Of a stretch of DNA of 64,000 nucleotides, positions 33,594-43,294 are shown piece by piece; positions within the stretch are counted from its first letter, which is position 1, and each line of letters opens with the position of its first letter. This DNA comes from Campylobacter sp. CCUG 57310. Lineage in GTDB: Bacteria; Campylobacterota; Campylobacteria; Campylobacterales; Campylobacteraceae. Both the position numbers and the translations under genes were made by a program. The notes under the pieces are model-generated. The model was given only the letters and a program-made list of their open reading frames with translations, searched no databases and was not told where the DNA came from. The DNA is taken from contig NZ_CP053845.1 in assembly GCF_013201975.1 (NCBI RefSeq), positions 1,550,001 through 1,614,000 of the forward strand, given 5' to 3'.

Positions 33594-34019
33594 CTAAGAG
33601 CCTAAAACCCTTAGTTCGTCAAGTAAATTTTGTAAATTTATACAAGAGAGTTTGTTTTGCATAGCGTTTTGCGCAGCTAAAAAATGTCCGCTTAGCAAAT
33701 TTTGAATTTGTCCGCCGAGAGGACAAGCGGCAGGGGATTTTTGATGTATTTTAAAAAGCTCTTTTTGATCCGAATTTACAGCGTTATAAATATCTAGTAG
33801 CGTAATTTCACTTGGCTGTTTTAGCAAGGATAGTCCGCCTACACCGGGAGAAGTTTTTATCAATTTAGCTTTTTTCAAAAGAGTCGTGATATTTCTTATG
33901 ATTACGGGATTTACACCTATACCTTCAGCCAGAAATTCGCTAGTGTTTTTATCCTCTTTAAAAAACTCGACACTCAAAAGAATATGAACCGCAATTGAAA
34001 ATTTTTGCCCTATTTGCAT
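33594..34019 (-). CDS. Rrf2-family transcriptional regulator
   Basis: A 141-aa Rrf2-type winged-helix regulator: QIGQKFSIAVHILLSVEF, the recognition-helix region VNPVIIRNITTLLKKAKLIKTSPGVGG, then LLDIYNAV. Three cysteines usually bind an Fe-S cluster in this family; here only two Cys are evident (ACPLGG, LSCINL), so an Fe-S cluster is doubtful and the protein is closer to the YwnA type. The gene lies 69 bp downstream of the oxidoreductase gene, in the same direction; in Bacillus the YwnA/YwnB pair has the same partners. It may bind the tandem palindromes upstream of the oxidoreductase gene (34745-34815). Confidence 0.88.
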   Translation of the reverse strand: MQIGQKFSIAVHILLSVEFFKEDKNTSEFLAEGIGVNPVIIRNITTLLKKAKLIKTSPGVGGLSLLKQPSEITLLDIYNAVNSDQKELFKIHQKSPAACPLGGQIQNLLSGHFLAAQNAMQNKLSCINLQNLLDELRVLGS

Positions 34020-34088
34020 TTTTACCTAAAAATATTTTTTCGTTATTCTAGCTAAAAATAGCAAATTTTACGGGCAAAAACATAAATT

Positions 34089-34724
34089 TTAGCCGCTTAC
34101 CGCAGTTAGGCATCTATTTATATGATTTTGGTTTTTTATCTCATCAATTATCGCCAAAGCAAGATCAGGATAGCTTATGTAGCTTTGGTTGCTTGAATTT
34201 AAAATAAGCTCATCGCTTCCGATTTTATATTTACCTGTTCTAGCTCCCTTTTCATCGTAGTTTGCAGCAGGCGAAACGTAAGTCCAAAGAGTATCTTTTC
34301 TATCTTTTAGCTCATAAAAAGATCCTGCGTCAGCCTTTGCTACGTCTAGGTATTCAGGCGGGAAATCAGGTGCGTCCATTAGCATTACTTTGTGGTCGCT
34401 ATCTACATAAAGAGTTCCCGCTCCGCCCACGATAAATAGTCTAGTTTTACTACCGCTAAGAAGATCGGCAAGATGCTTGGTGTGCTTTGCATGAAGATAA
34501 AAAGTCTCTTTCGTCCATACGGCAAATGCGCTTATAACTACGTCAAATTCGCTCAAATCTTCTTTATTAAGCTCAAACACGTCTTTATAAACAACCTTAA
34601 CTTTATCGTTTTTATACTCTTTGTTTCGCACGATAGCGGTTACTTCATAACCTTGAAGCAAGGCTTCTTTTACCAACTCTTTACCGCTCTTTCCGTTTGC
34701 GCCTATGATAGCTACTTTTTGCAT
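34089..34724 (-). CDS. NAD(P)H-binding oxidoreductase (YwnB-like atypical SDR)
   Basis: A 211-aa Rossmann-fold protein with the dinucleotide loop GANGKSGKELV near residues 8-18 and the downstream VIVNNKEY/VVISAFA pattern of NAD(P)-binding atypical short-chain dehydrogenases. FIVGGAGTLYVD and an internal WTYVSPAANY also fit. It resembles B. subtilis YwnB. Catalytic Tyr-x-x-x-Lys is not obvious. The upstream gap holds two identical-architecture palindromes, a likely operator. Probably redox-regulated; the substrate is not known. Confidence 0.83.
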   Translation of the reverse strand: MQKVAIIGANGKSGKELVKEALLQGYEVTAIVRNKEYKNDKVKVVYKDVFELNKEDLSEFDVVISAFAVWTKETFYLHAKHTKHLADLLSGSKTRLFIVGGAGTLYVDSDHKVMLMDAPDFPPEYLDVAKADAGSFYELKDRKDTLWTYVSPAANYDEKGARTGKYKIGSDELILNSSNQSYISYPDLALAIIDEIKNQNHINRCLTAVSG

Positions 34725-34744
34725 TTTAGATCCTTTAAAATTTT

Positions 34745-34767
34745 GTTGTAATAATTTTAATTACAAC
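34745..34767. promoter_or_regulatory. Palindromic operator candidate 1 (TTGTAA-N9-TTACAA)
   Basis: GTTGTAAT (34745-34752) and ATTACAAC (34760-34767) are perfect reverse complements around a 7-nt AT spacer. Inner form TTGTAA-N9-TTACAA at 34746-34766. It lies 21 bp upstream of the oxidoreductase start, where a repressor would block transcription. Confidence 0.65.
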
Positions 34768-34794
34768 TTACGAGCGAAGTCTATCTAATTTTTA

Positions 34795-34815
34795 TTGTAA
34801 TGTCAATAGTTACAA
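34795..34815. promoter_or_regulatory. Palindromic operator candidate 2 (TTGTAA-N9-TTACAA)
   Basis: TTGTAA (34795-34800) and TTACAA (34810-34815), with the same 9-nt spacing as the first site, 49 bp away. Two matching sites of the same design make a real regulator target more likely than chance. It lies between the divergently placed oxidoreductase and ABC-like membrane genes. Confidence 0.6.
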
Positions 34816-34883
34816 CTAATTTTAAATTTGACATCAAATTTAAAAGCCTATAAAATTTAGCTTAATTCAAACAAAGGAATTTC

Positions 34884-35738
34884 ATGAAAAATAGCGCTTT
34901 TAAAACGCTAAAACTCATCGCCAAGCAAAATTTCAAAAAGCTATTTTTAGCATTTAGCTTGGTGCTTGCCGAAAACGGACTGTTTCTTATATATCCGCTG
35001 CTAGCAGGTATCGCCATAAACGCCATCATAGAAGGTAAAGTCTTGCTAGCGCTTACTTATTCGCTCATGGTCTTTATAGGATGGGGCATAGGAGCTGCAA
35101 GACGCAGGATTGATACGCAGGTCTTTACTAAAATTTATGCAGATCTTGCCGTAAAAGTGATAATGAATGAAAAAGCAGAATCCAAAGATGACTCCGTAAT
35201 AATAGCAAGAGCGAATTTGTCGCGGGAATTTGTGGATTTCTTCGAGCAGCATTTTCCTATGCTTTTTACGTCGGCGGTTTCTATTTTTGGCTCTGTGGTT
35301 ATGCTATTTTTTATCGAATTTTACGTGGGTCTGGCGACATTTATAGTAATCGTTATATTTGCTATTTTGCTACCAAGATACATAAGCAAAAACGACAAAC
35401 TCTACTTAAGACTAAATAACCAAATAGAAAAAGAGGTTAGCAGGATAAAAGAAGCTAGAGAAAACAAGCTAAAAAGGCACTACAATCTACTTTCGCTATT
35501 AAGAGTAAGGATATCAAACCGCGAAGCAATGAGCTTTTTAATCATCGGCATAAGCGCCGCCGTACTTTTTGGTCTAGCTATCATAACTCTTGCAAACGAT
35601 AAAGCAACCGCAGGACATATCTACTCGGTAATAACATACCTATGGACATTTGCCATAAGCCTTGATGACGCGCCAAACCTCATCGAGCAGTTTTCAAAAC
35701 TAAAAGATATAGGCAAGCGGGTAAATACTCAAATTTAG
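34884..35738 (+). CDS. Six-TM ABC-type membrane domain protein without an ATPase
   Basis: A 284-aa protein that looks like the transmembrane half of an ABC exporter: membrane segments near 21-42, 55-72, 125-145, 148-165, 215-240 and 245-262, with family-like GIAINAIIEGK and ISNREAMSFLIIG. No Walker A, signature or Walker B motif is present, and no ATPase gene lies beside it. It may work alone or with an ATPase encoded elsewhere. ATG 34884 has AAAGGA just upstream. It precedes lepA by 60 bp and lies next to the divergent oxidoreductase gene, whose operator region it may share. Confidence 0.78.
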   Translation: MKNSAFKTLKLIAKQNFKKLFLAFSLVLAENGLFLIYPLLAGIAINAIIEGKVLLALTYSLMVFIGWGIGAARRRIDTQVFTKIYADLAVKVIMNEKAESKDDSVIIARANLSREFVDFFEQHFPMLFTSAVSIFGSVVMLFFIEFYVGLATFIVIVIFAILLPRYISKNDKLYLRLNNQIEKEVSRIKEARENKLKRHYNLLSLLRVRISNREAMSFLIIGISAAVLFGLAIITLANDKATAGHIYSVITYLWTFAISLDDAPNLIEQFSKLKDIGKRVNTQI

Positions 35739-35798
35739 CGAAAAATAAAAGATTTTTTGGCAAAATAAGACAAATTTTAAACACAAGAGCAAATTTGA

Positions 35799-37589
35799 AT
35801 GAAAAACATAAGAAATTTTAGCATCATAGCCCACATAGATCACGGCAAAAGCACTCTTGCGGACCGCTTAATCCAAGAGTGCGGAGCGGTAAGCGACCGC
35901 GAGATGAGTAGTCAGATAATGGACACGATGGATATCGAAAAAGAACGCGGTATCACGATAAAAGCTCAAAGCGTGAGACTTGAACACAACCTAAACGGCG
36001 AAAAATATATCTTAAATCTAATCGACACTCCGGGACACGTTGATTTTAGCTACGAAGTAAGTAGAAGTCTAGCAAGCTGCGAAGGTGCGCTTTTAGTGGT
36101 GGACGCAAGCCAAGGAGTCGAGGCTCAAACCATCGCAAACGTCTATATCGCACTTGAAAACAACCTTGAAATCATCCCCGTGATAAATAAAATTGACCTT
36201 CCGGCAGCAGACCCTGAGCGCGTAAAAAACGAGATAGAGCACGTTATCGGGCTTGACTGCTCAAATGCTATCGAAGTAAGCGCAAAGAGTGGCATAGGTA
36301 TAAAAGAGTTAGTTGAGGCTATCATCACGCGAATTCCGCCACCGCACGGAGATATAAAAAGCCCGCTTAAGACGCTGATTTACGATAGTTGGTTTGACAA
36401 CTACCTTGGCGCGCTGGCTCTTGTGCGCGTGTATGACGGCGAGTTAGCCAAAAACGATGAAATTTTGGTTATGGGCACGGGCAAAAAGCATATCGTGCTT
36501 GATCTTATGTATCCAAACCCGATCGCACCGATTAAGACAAGCAAGCTAAGCGCGGGCGAAGTAGGCATAGTCGTGCTTGGGCTTAAAAACGTAAGCGACG
36601 TGCAGGTAGGAGATACGATAACGCTTGCCAAAAATCCGCTTAAAGAGCCGGTCGGCGGCTTTGAGAGGGCAAAGCCATTTGTATTTGCAGGACTTTATCC
36701 GATAGAAACGGACAAATTTGAAGATCTGCGCGACGCTCTTGATAAGCTTAAGCTAAACGACAGCTCCATAAGCTACGAGCCTGAGACTTCTGTGGCTCTT
36801 GGATTTGGCTTTCGCGTTGGATTTTTGGGACTGCTTCACATGGAGGTCATCAAAGAGCGTTTGGAGCGTGAATTTGACCTTGATCTGATAGCAACTGCAC
36901 CGACCGTGACATACGAAGTTATCCAAACGGACGGGCAAATTTTAGAGATTCAAAACCCAAGCCAGCTTCCGCCGGTAAATAAAATCGAGATGATCAAAGA
37001 GCCTTACGTGCGCTCGACTATCATCACGCCTAGTGAATTTTTAGGCAATATCATCACGCTTTTAAACAACCGCCGAGCGATTCAGACTAAGATGGACTAC
37101 ATAACACCAGAGCGTGTGTTGCTTGAATACGATATACCGATGAATGAGATCGTGATGGACTTTTACGATAAGCTTAAATCAAGCACCAAAGGCTACGCGA
37201 GCTTTGATTATGAGCCTAGCGAGTACCGAGAGGGAGACCTGGTGAAGCTTGATATCAAGGTTGCGGGAGAAACGGTAGATGCGCTCTCTATCATCGTACC
37301 TGAAAGCAAAGCTCAAAGCAAGGGTCGAGACTTCGTAAAAGCGATGAAGGAGATCGTGCCAAGACAGCTTTTTGAAGTAGCTATCCAAGCAAGTATCGGC
37401 AATAAAATCATAGCGCGCGAGACAGTTAAATCAATGGGCAAAAACGTCACTGCAAAGTGCTACGGAGGCGATATCACACGTAAGAGAAAATTGCTTGAAA
37501 AGCAAAAAGAGGGCAAAAAAAGAATGAAAGCCATAGGCAAGGTAAATTTACCGCAAGAAGCGTTTTTAAGCGTGCTTAAGATAGATTAA
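35799..37589 (+). CDS. lepA: Elongation factor 4
   Basis: A 596-aa LepA/EF4, a ribosome-associated GTPase that helps stalled or misplaced translation complexes. GTP motifs are [14 protein letters not shown] (G1), [12 protein letters not shown] (G3) and [13 protein letters not shown] (G4). The LepA-specific C-terminal domain contains [17 protein letters not shown]-like basic sequence and ends [10 protein letters not shown]. The length and end are normal. ATG 35799 has no clear upstream AAGGAG. No anomalies. Confidence 0.97.
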   Translation: MKNIRNFSIIAHIDHGKSTLADRLIQECGAVSDREMSSQIMDTMDIEKERGITIKAQSVRLEHNLNGEKYILNLIDTPGHVDFSYEVSRSLASCEGALLVVDASQGVEAQTIANVYIALENNLEIIPVINKIDLPAADPERVKNEIEHVIGLDCSNAIEVSAKSGIGIKELVEAIITRIPPPHGDIKSPLKTLIYDSWFDNYLGALALVRVYDGELAKNDEILVMGTGKKHIVLDLMYPNPIAPIKTSKLSAGEVGIVVLGLKNVSDVQVGDTITLAKNPLKEPVGGFERAKPFVFAGLYPIETDKFEDLRDALDKLKLNDSSISYEPETSVALGFGFRVGFLGLLHMEVIKERLEREFDLDLIATAPTVTYEVIQTDGQILEIQNPSQLPPVNKIEMIKEPYVRSTIITPSEFLGNIITLLNNRRAIQTKMDYITPERVLLEYDIPMNEIVMDFYDKLKSSTKGYASFDYEPSEYREGDLVKLDIKVAGETVDALSIIVPESKAQSKGRDFVKAMKEIVPRQLFEVAIQASIGNKIIARETVKSMGKNVTAKCYGGDITRKRKLLEKQKEGKKRMKAIGKVNLPQEAFLSVLKID

Positions 37590-37663
37590 GGCTTAAATTC
37601 GGGCTAAATTTCGCAGGCGGAATAAAATTTGCTTGGATTAATATAAAATTTTAAGGATACAGT

Positions 37664-38380
37664 ATGAAATTTAAGACGATTTTTTTGATGATAGCGGCGG
37701 CTTTTTTATTTTTAGGTTGCTCTTCAAAGACAAGCGATGGAGCTGTTGTAACCGGTAACTTTTCTAGCTCATCTTCAAGCGATGCTAAATTTCACTTCGA
37801 AGAGGTTATGAAAATTCCTATTGATTGCAGTTCTTGCAAAGGCTCAGGAAACACCGTAACTATAAACGGCACAAAATATAGAAGTGATGTTGCCATAAAA
37901 TGTTGCCTCAAAAAAAATATGATAGACACAAAAACCGCACTTAAAAAAGTATACATACACAGGATAACGGACGAGAGGGAGGATGCTCAAAGCATAAAAT
38001 ATATAAGACAAAACGGAAGCACCGTTGTATTTAATTCAAACCCAAGACTTGAGCCACTATTTTATATGTTTTTAAAACAAGAGCTTCTTTCAAGAGGTAT
38101 TCTTGTTGTAGAGAATCAAACATCTCCTTACACATATAGACTTGATTTTTCATTTACCGAGCTTAAAGGAGTTTATAGCAGAAGTCAAGAGCAGCTAAAT
38201 TCACAACTTTTTGGAGTACTTAAAATTAAAAACATAAATTACGGCAGAATACTCAATATAACTACAAAACAAGAAGTAAAAAAACTTGCAGTAAGCAGGA
38301 CGGGACAATTTGACATATACGTATCTTTGCTGGTCAAACAAGCGGCTAACAAAGTCGCTGAAGAAATTTCAAAGCTATAA
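37664..38380 (+). CDS. Putative lipoprotein, YajG-like
   Basis: A 238-aa exported lipoprotein. The signal peptide ends in the lipobox LFLGC with the modified Cys at residue 19. A Cys-rich stretch (IPIDCSSCKGSG, IKCCLKKN) near 60-90 could bind a metal or form disulphides. The rest, ALKKVYIHRITDEREDAQSI to the C-terminus, resembles the YajG lipoprotein fold. It is followed 9 bp later by a second YajG-type lipoprotein, so the two form a unit. Role in the outer membrane is not known. Confidence 0.75.
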   Translation: MKFKTIFLMIAAAFLFLGCSSKTSDGAVVTGNFSSSSSSDAKFHFEEVMKIPIDCSSCKGSGNTVTINGTKYRSDVAIKCCLKKNMIDTKTALKKVYIHRITDEREDAQSIKYIRQNGSTVVFNSNPRLEPLFYMFLKQELLSRGILVVENQTSPYTYRLDFSFTELKGVYSRSQEQLNSQLFGVLKIKNINYGRILNITTKQEVKKLAVSRTGQFDIYVSLLVKQAANKVAEEISKL

Positions 38381-38389
38381 AGGAAATTC

Positions 38390-38941
38390 ATGAAAAAATA
38401 CATACTTATCGCCCTACTTCCTTTTTTATTTTTAGGTTGTGCACAACAAAGTTCGGTTCTCAATTTATCTCCTTATAACTCAACTTCAAATTCTTTAGGG
38501 TTTGCCAAACAGGTTCAAATAAACTCGGTCATAGACAATCGCCAAAACAAAAGCATAGTCGCAACGATAACGAATTCAAAAGGCGATGTTAGCGAATACG
38601 TTACACTTCAAAACGACATCTCCGTCTGGCTAAAAGACGCTCTTGAAAAGGAAATTTCAAGGCTCGGCGGGCAAGTTGTGAGCTTTTCTAGCGATATAAT
38701 AGTTGATGTGCAGATCGTATGGCTTAAAGCGAATTTAAGCGGATATAGCACGGACAACCTAAAAGGCGAAGCAAAAGTAATGCTAACGATAAGGCGCGGC
38801 GATCAGACCATAACAAAAAATGTCGCACAAACACAAACCAAATTCGCCCCTATCCAGACAAGCGGCGCATTTGACAAATTTATAGACGAACTTTTAAGCG
38901 ATATCGTAAAACGAGCCGCCGTTCAAATTCTAAAAAGCTGA
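38390..38941 (+). CDS. YajG-family lipoprotein
   Basis: A 183-aa lipoprotein with signal peptide and lipobox FLGC (Cys at residue 17). The mature protein has the YajG features: VQINSVIDNRQNKSIVATITN, then the paired-helix region WLKDALEKEISRLGGQVVS. It overlaps the next gene by 1 bp (TGATG). The family is an outer-membrane lipoprotein of unclear function. It probably acts with the preceding one. Confidence 0.85.
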   Translation: MKKYILIALLPFLFLGCAQQSSVLNLSPYNSTSNSLGFAKQVQINSVIDNRQNKSIVATITNSKGDVSEYVTLQNDISVWLKDALEKEISRLGGQVVSFSSDIIVDVQIVWLKANLSGYSTDNLKGEAKVMLTIRRGDQTITKNVAQTQTKFAPIQTSGAFDKFIDELLSDIVKRAAVQILKS

Positions 38942-39513
38942 TGAGGTGCGCAAATTGTGGGCGCTTAAGCATTAAAATTTTATGTAAATTTTGCGCCTTG
39001 CACCTTAAAAATTCATCTTTAAAAACAAGAATTTTAAAAGACGATTTTAAAATTTACAGCTTCTTTGACTACTCCGAAGTTAAAAATTTAATCCACTCCA
39101 AGCATAAATTTCACGGCAGATTTATATACAAAAGCCTTGCGAATTTGAGTCTCAAAAAATTTGCCCAAAATTTCAAATTCGGCTCAAAAATAAATGCCGT
39201 AGCGATAGACGATAGGGTTAAATTTGATTATTCTCACACGGCGATTTTGGCTCGCGCTCTTAAAAGCGATGAGATCAAGCCGCTTCATTCTTGCCTTTAT
39301 GCAAGCTCTGATGTAAATTATTCGGGCAAGGATTTAGCCTTTCGCATAAAGCATCCAAGAAATTTCAAACTAAACAAAATTCCAAAATTTCCCGTTATCT
39401 TGGTTGATGATATAATAACTACGGGAACTACAATGATTGAAGCTAAAACAGCACTTGAAAAATTTGGCGTAGAAGTCTTGTTTGGACTTGTTTTAGCCGA
39501 TGCGAAGTATTAA
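38941..39513 (+). CDS. ComF-family phosphoribosyltransferase
   Basis: A 190-aa ComF-type protein: a zinc-binding N-terminus with CANC (3-6) and CKFC (15-18), then a phosphoribosyltransferase domain with the PRPP loop VILVDDIITTGTTMIEA near 154-170. ComF proteins take part in DNA uptake in naturally competent bacteria, though the exact reaction is unsettled. Start ATG overlaps the preceding stop by 1 bp. It is shorter than the Gram-positive ComFC (about 230 aa). Confidence 0.87.
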   Translation: MRCANCGRLSIKILCKFCALHLKNSSLKTRILKDDFKIYSFFDYSEVKNLIHSKHKFHGRFIYKSLANLSLKKFAQNFKFGSKINAVAIDDRVKFDYSHTAILARALKSDEIKPLHSCLYASSDVNYSGKDLAFRIKHPRNFKLNKIPKFPVILVDDIITTGTTMIEAKTALEKFGVEVLFGLVLADAKY

Positions 39514-39762
39514 TAGCTAAAGCCAAATTTGCCATACAGCTTTATTGTATAAGACCCAAGAGATATTTGATAGATCACAAATCATTTAATCAGCCTGCAC
39601 AATAAAACATCAATGCACAAGCTTTCTTTTACCGGATTAATTCAAAAAACATATCAAATTAATTTACTAACAAATGCTTAATAATCTACGTATCAAATTT
39701 CGCATTTAGCCATCTTTTATCAAATTTTAGCTAGAATCTATGAGTTAATTTTAAGGATACAA

Positions 39763-42363
39763 ATGGAAAACATATTTGAAGCAAATCAAGATATCGAATC
39801 TATAGACATTGAAGACTCTATAAAAGCAAGCTATCTGGACTACTCTATGAGCGTTATCATAGGACGTGCATTGCCTGATGCAAGAGACGGACTTAAGCCT
39901 GTTCATAGAAGAATTTTATACGCCATGAACGATCTTGGAGTAGGCTCAAGAAGCCCTTATAAAAAGTCGGCTCGTATCGTAGGTGATGTCATCGGTAAGT
40001 ACCACCCGCACGGCGATACAGCCGTATATGACGCGCTTGTTCGTATGGCTCAGCCATTTTCTATGAGATATCCAAGCGTTGACGGTCAAGGAAACTTCGG
40101 TTCGGTCGATGGCGACGGTGCGGCGGCGATGCGTTATACGGAAGCTAGAATGACAAATTTGGCTGAAGAGCTTCTTCGCGATATAGATAAAGACACGGTT
40201 GATTTTATTCCAAACTACGATGACAGCACCGTTGAGCCGGATGTTTTGCCTAGCAGAGTTCCGAATTTGCTTTTAAACGGTTCAAGCGGTATAGCGGTAG
40301 GTATGGCCACAAACATTCCTCCGCATAGTCTTGATGAGCTGATAAGCGGACTTTTGTTGGTTCTTGATAATAAAAACGCAACTCTTGAGGAGGTTATGGA
40401 GCATATCAAGGGTCCTGATTTCCCGACAGGCGGTATCATATTTGGCAAAAAAGGCATTATCGAAGCTTACAAAACAGGTAGAGGTCGCGTAAAGATAAGA
40501 GCAAAAACCCATATCGAAAAAAAGCCGAACAAGGACGTGATAGTAATTGACGAGCTTCCTTACCAAACAAACAAGGCTCGCCTCATCGAGCAAATAGCCG
40601 ATCTTGTCAAAGAAAAACAGATAGAGGGCATTAGCGAAGTGCGCGATGAGTCCGATAGAGACGGAATTCGCGTAGTTATCGAGCTTAAACGCGATGCGAT
40701 GAGCGATATCGTGCTAAACAATCTCTTTAAATCGACAACTATGGAGAGCACCTTTGGCGTCATAATGCTTGCGATAGACAACAAAGAGCCTAAAATTTTC
40801 GGTCTTATCGATCTGCTTAAGTTGTTTTTAAATCACCGCAAGACGGTTATAATAAGACGCACTATTTTTGAACTTCAAAAAGCACGCGCAAGAGCCCATA
40901 TCTTAGAGGGTCTTAAAATCGCGCTTGATAATATCGATGAGGTAATAGAACTTATAAAAAATAGCCCCGATACGACTTCGGCCAGAGATGGGTTGATGGC
41001 TAAATTTGGACTTAGCGAGCTTCAGTCAAATGCGATTTTGGATATGAGGCTAAGCAAGCTAACCGGTCTTGAGCGAGAAAAGCTTGATAACGAGCTTCAA
41101 GAACTACTATCCGAGATAGCAAGACTTGACGAAATTTTAAAGAGCGAAACTTTGCTTGAAACACTGATTAGAGAAGAACTCATCGAAATAAAGAGCAAAT
41201 TTAAAGTTCCGCGCGTTACCGAGATAGTGGATGATTATGACGATATCGATATCGAGGACTTGATACCTAATGAAAACATGGTCGTAACCATAACTCATCG
41301 CGGATATATCAAACGAGTGCCAAGCAAGCAATACGAGAAGCAAAAGCGAGGCGGTAAGGGCAAAGTAGCAGTAACTACATACGATGATGACTTCATCGAA
41401 AGCTTCTTTACGTCAAATACTCACGATACGCTGATGTTTGTAACCGATCGCGGACAACTATACTGGCTGAAAGTTTATAAAATTCCTGAAGGAAGTCGCA
41501 TGGCAAAAGGCAAAGCGGTAGTGAATTTAGTCCAACTTCAGCCTGACGAAAAGATAAAAGCGATCATTCCGACAACTGATTTCAACGAAAACAAGTCGCT
41601 TGCGTTCTTTACGAAAAACGGCGTAGTAAAACGCACAAATTTAAGCGAATTTAAAAACATACGCTCTATCGGAGTAAGAGCCATTACTCTTGATGAAAAC
41701 GACGAACTGGTAACCGCGCTGATCGTTGAGAGCGATGAAAATGAATTTATCCCGCCTATTAGCGATGATGAAAATACAACCTTAACTCAAGAGATAGAAA
41801 TTCAAGATGAAAATTTAGACGAAAACGTAGATAGTGTAGCTGCCGGCAAAATGCTCTTTATCGTTACTAAAAAAGGTATGTGTCTTAAATTTAATGTTAG
41901 CAAAGTTCGCCAGATGGGAAGAACGGCTCGCGGCGTAACGGGAATTAAATTTAAAGAGCTTGGCGACGAGGTAGTAGGTGCGGCAGTAATTGAAAGCAAC
42001 GATCAAGAGGTGCTTAGCATATCTCAAAAAGGTATCGGCAAGCGCACAACCGCTGAAGAGTACCGCTTAACAAATCGTGGCGGCAAGGGCGTAATCTGCA
42101 TGAAGCTAACCAACCGTACAGGCGATCTGGTAGGAGTCTTGATGGTTGATGAAGAGCAGGATTTGATGGCTCTAACCTCAAGCGGCAAGATGATCAGGGT
42201 AGATATGCAAAGCATCAGAAAAGCCGGTCGCAATACAAGCGGTGTAATAGTCGTAAATGTCGATGGAGACGACGTAGTAAGCGTAGCGGCATGCCCTAAG
42301 GAAGAAAGTCAAAGCGAAGAAGGCGATGAGCAGGGCGAAGACGGCGGCAGTATTTTGGAATAA
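39763..42363 (+). CDS. gyrA: DNA gyrase subunit A
   Basis: An 866-aa type II topoisomerase subunit. The breakage-rejoining domain carries the catalytic Tyr in [11 protein letters not shown] near 125. The quinolone-resistance region reads [20 protein letters not shown]: Thr86 and Asp90 are the susceptible-type residues in Campylobacter numbering. The C-terminal half holds the beta-pinwheel with the GyrA box QKRGGKGK. A low-complexity acidic insert near 660-690 ([18 protein letters not shown]) and an acidic tail complete it. Length fits. It follows an unremarkable 249-bp gap that may contain the promoter (TAGAAT near 39733). Confidence 0.97.
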   Translation: MENIFEANQDIESIDIEDSIKASYLDYSMSVIIGRALPDARDGLKPVHRRILYAMNDLGVGSRSPYKKSARIVGDVIGKYHPHGDTAVYDALVRMAQPFSMRYPSVDGQGNFGSVDGDGAAAMRYTEARMTNLAEELLRDIDKDTVDFIPNYDDSTVEPDVLPSRVPNLLLNGSSGIAVGMATNIPPHSLDELISGLLLVLDNKNATLEEVMEHIKGPDFPTGGIIFGKKGIIEAYKTGRGRVKIRAKTHIEKKPNKDVIVIDELPYQTNKARLIEQIADLVKEKQIEGISEVRDESDRDGIRVVIELKRDAMSDIVLNNLFKSTTMESTFGVIMLAIDNKEPKIFGLIDLLKLFLNHRKTVIIRRTIFELQKARARAHILEGLKIALDNIDEVIELIKNSPDTTSARDGLMAKFGLSELQSNAILDMRLSKLTGLEREKLDNELQELLSEIARLDEILKSETLLETLIREELIEIKSKFKVPRVTEIVDDYDDIDIEDLIPNENMVVTITHRGYIKRVPSKQYEKQKRGGKGKVAVTTYDDDFIESFFTSNTHDTLMFVTDRGQLYWLKVYKIPEGSRMAKGKAVVNLVQLQPDEKIKAIIPTTDFNENKSLAFFTKNGVVKRTNLSEFKNIRSIGVRAITLDENDELVTALIVESDENEFIPPISDDENTTLTQEIEIQDENLDENVDSVAAGKMLFIVTKKGMCLKFNVSKVRQMGRTARGVTGIKFKELGDEVVGAAVIESNDQEVLSISQKGIGKRTTAEEYRLTNRGGKGVICMKLTNRTGDLVGVLMVDEEQDLMALTSSGKMIRVDMQSIRKAGRNTSGVIVVNVDGDDVVSVAACPKEESQSEEGDEQGEDGGSILE

Positions 42364-42410
42364 ATTTTGCTTTAATGATTAGCAAATGAAATTTATAAAA
42401 AGGTTATAAA

Positions 42411-42905
42411 ATGAAGAGTTTTTATGTTGCGATGATCGGCGTGGCGGCTATGGTTATGAGCGGTTGCTCTAGCAAAGACGCTAATTTAGGCATGGCACAG
42501 CAAGATGTCGTGATACAAAAGATCGACAAAGACGATATAAGAGATGTCATGAAGCAAGAAAAGATGATATATGACATAGCTCCGGTAGAAGCGATGTTTA
42601 GTGCGGTAGGCGAAGGCATAGCGCCTCTTAACACCGTCTCTCAAGCCCAATCTTTAGCTCTTGCCAAACGCGCAGCGATAGCCGACGCTCACAGGCAGCT
42701 TGCAGAAAAGCTTTACGGAGTAAAGATCAACTCTCGCGATACCGTTAGAGACGCAATGCTAAAAGACTCAACCATAACGGCTCAAGTAAGCGGTCTTGTC
42801 AAAAACGCTTCGATAGTCGAGCATGACTTCAAAGACGGTCTTTACCGCGTTAGAATGGAACTTAAACTAGATCAAAGCAAGTGGCAAGAAATTTTTGCAT
42901 ACTGA
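42411..42905 (+). CDS. LPP20-family lipoprotein
   Basis: A 164-aa lipoprotein of the LPP20 family (Helicobacter/Campylobacter outer-membrane type). The signal peptide ends MSGC with lipidated Cys at 19. The mature part contains the family-like ALAKRAAIADAHRQLAEKLYGVKINS and GLYRVRMELKL. It is followed by an overlapping small exported-protein gene (start 42881). Function unknown; likely surface or envelope. Confidence 0.87.
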   Translation: MKSFYVAMIGVAAMVMSGCSSKDANLGMAQQDVVIQKIDKDDIRDVMKQEKMIYDIAPVEAMFSAVGEGIAPLNTVSQAQSLALAKRAAIADAHRQLAEKLYGVKINSRDTVRDAMLKDSTITAQVSGLVKNASIVEHDFKDGLYRVRMELKLDQSKWQEIFAY

Positions 42906-43291
42906 TACTTCTGATATCAACTCTATTTGGCTCGGAGGAATTTATCCTTTGGGCCAAAATTTCTACTAAGAATCACATTATAAACTACGAAAATTTAGCA
43001 ATATCAAAAGCTATGGTTTTAACCAATCTTCGAGATGAATTTTTATGCGAAATCAACGAAAAGAAAAATGAGCAAAATGACGCTTTAACCTATCTAAATT
43101 TGCACAAAGACAAGCTTTTTGAATGCTTCATATCTTATAAATTTAAAGTTCAAGACTTCTACACTCACAGCCAAAATTCACAAGGAATAAATCTACACAC
43201 AAAAACCGATGTAACGCTTTTGCCGATTCGATTTACAATTAAATTTAAGCCAAATTCTGCTATTATCGGCGTATTTAAGATAAAAGAGTAG
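42881..43291 (+). CDS. Small exported protein of unknown function
   Basis: A 136-aa protein with a signal-peptide-like start (RNFCILILLISTLFGSEEF) and an otherwise unremarkable soluble part ending with a beta-rich region. The start GTG 42881 lies within the end of the LPP20-family gene; a TTG or later start is possible. No family recognised. It is three bases before flgR, so co-transcribed with it and with the LPP20 gene. Confidence 0.6.
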   Translation: MARNFCILILLISTLFGSEEFILWAKISTKNHIINYENLAISKAMVLTNLRDEFLCEINEKKNEQNDALTYLNLHKDKLFECFISYKFKVQDFYTHSQNSQGINLHTKTDVTLLPIRFTIKFKPNSAIIGVFKIKE

Positions 43292-43294
43292 GTT

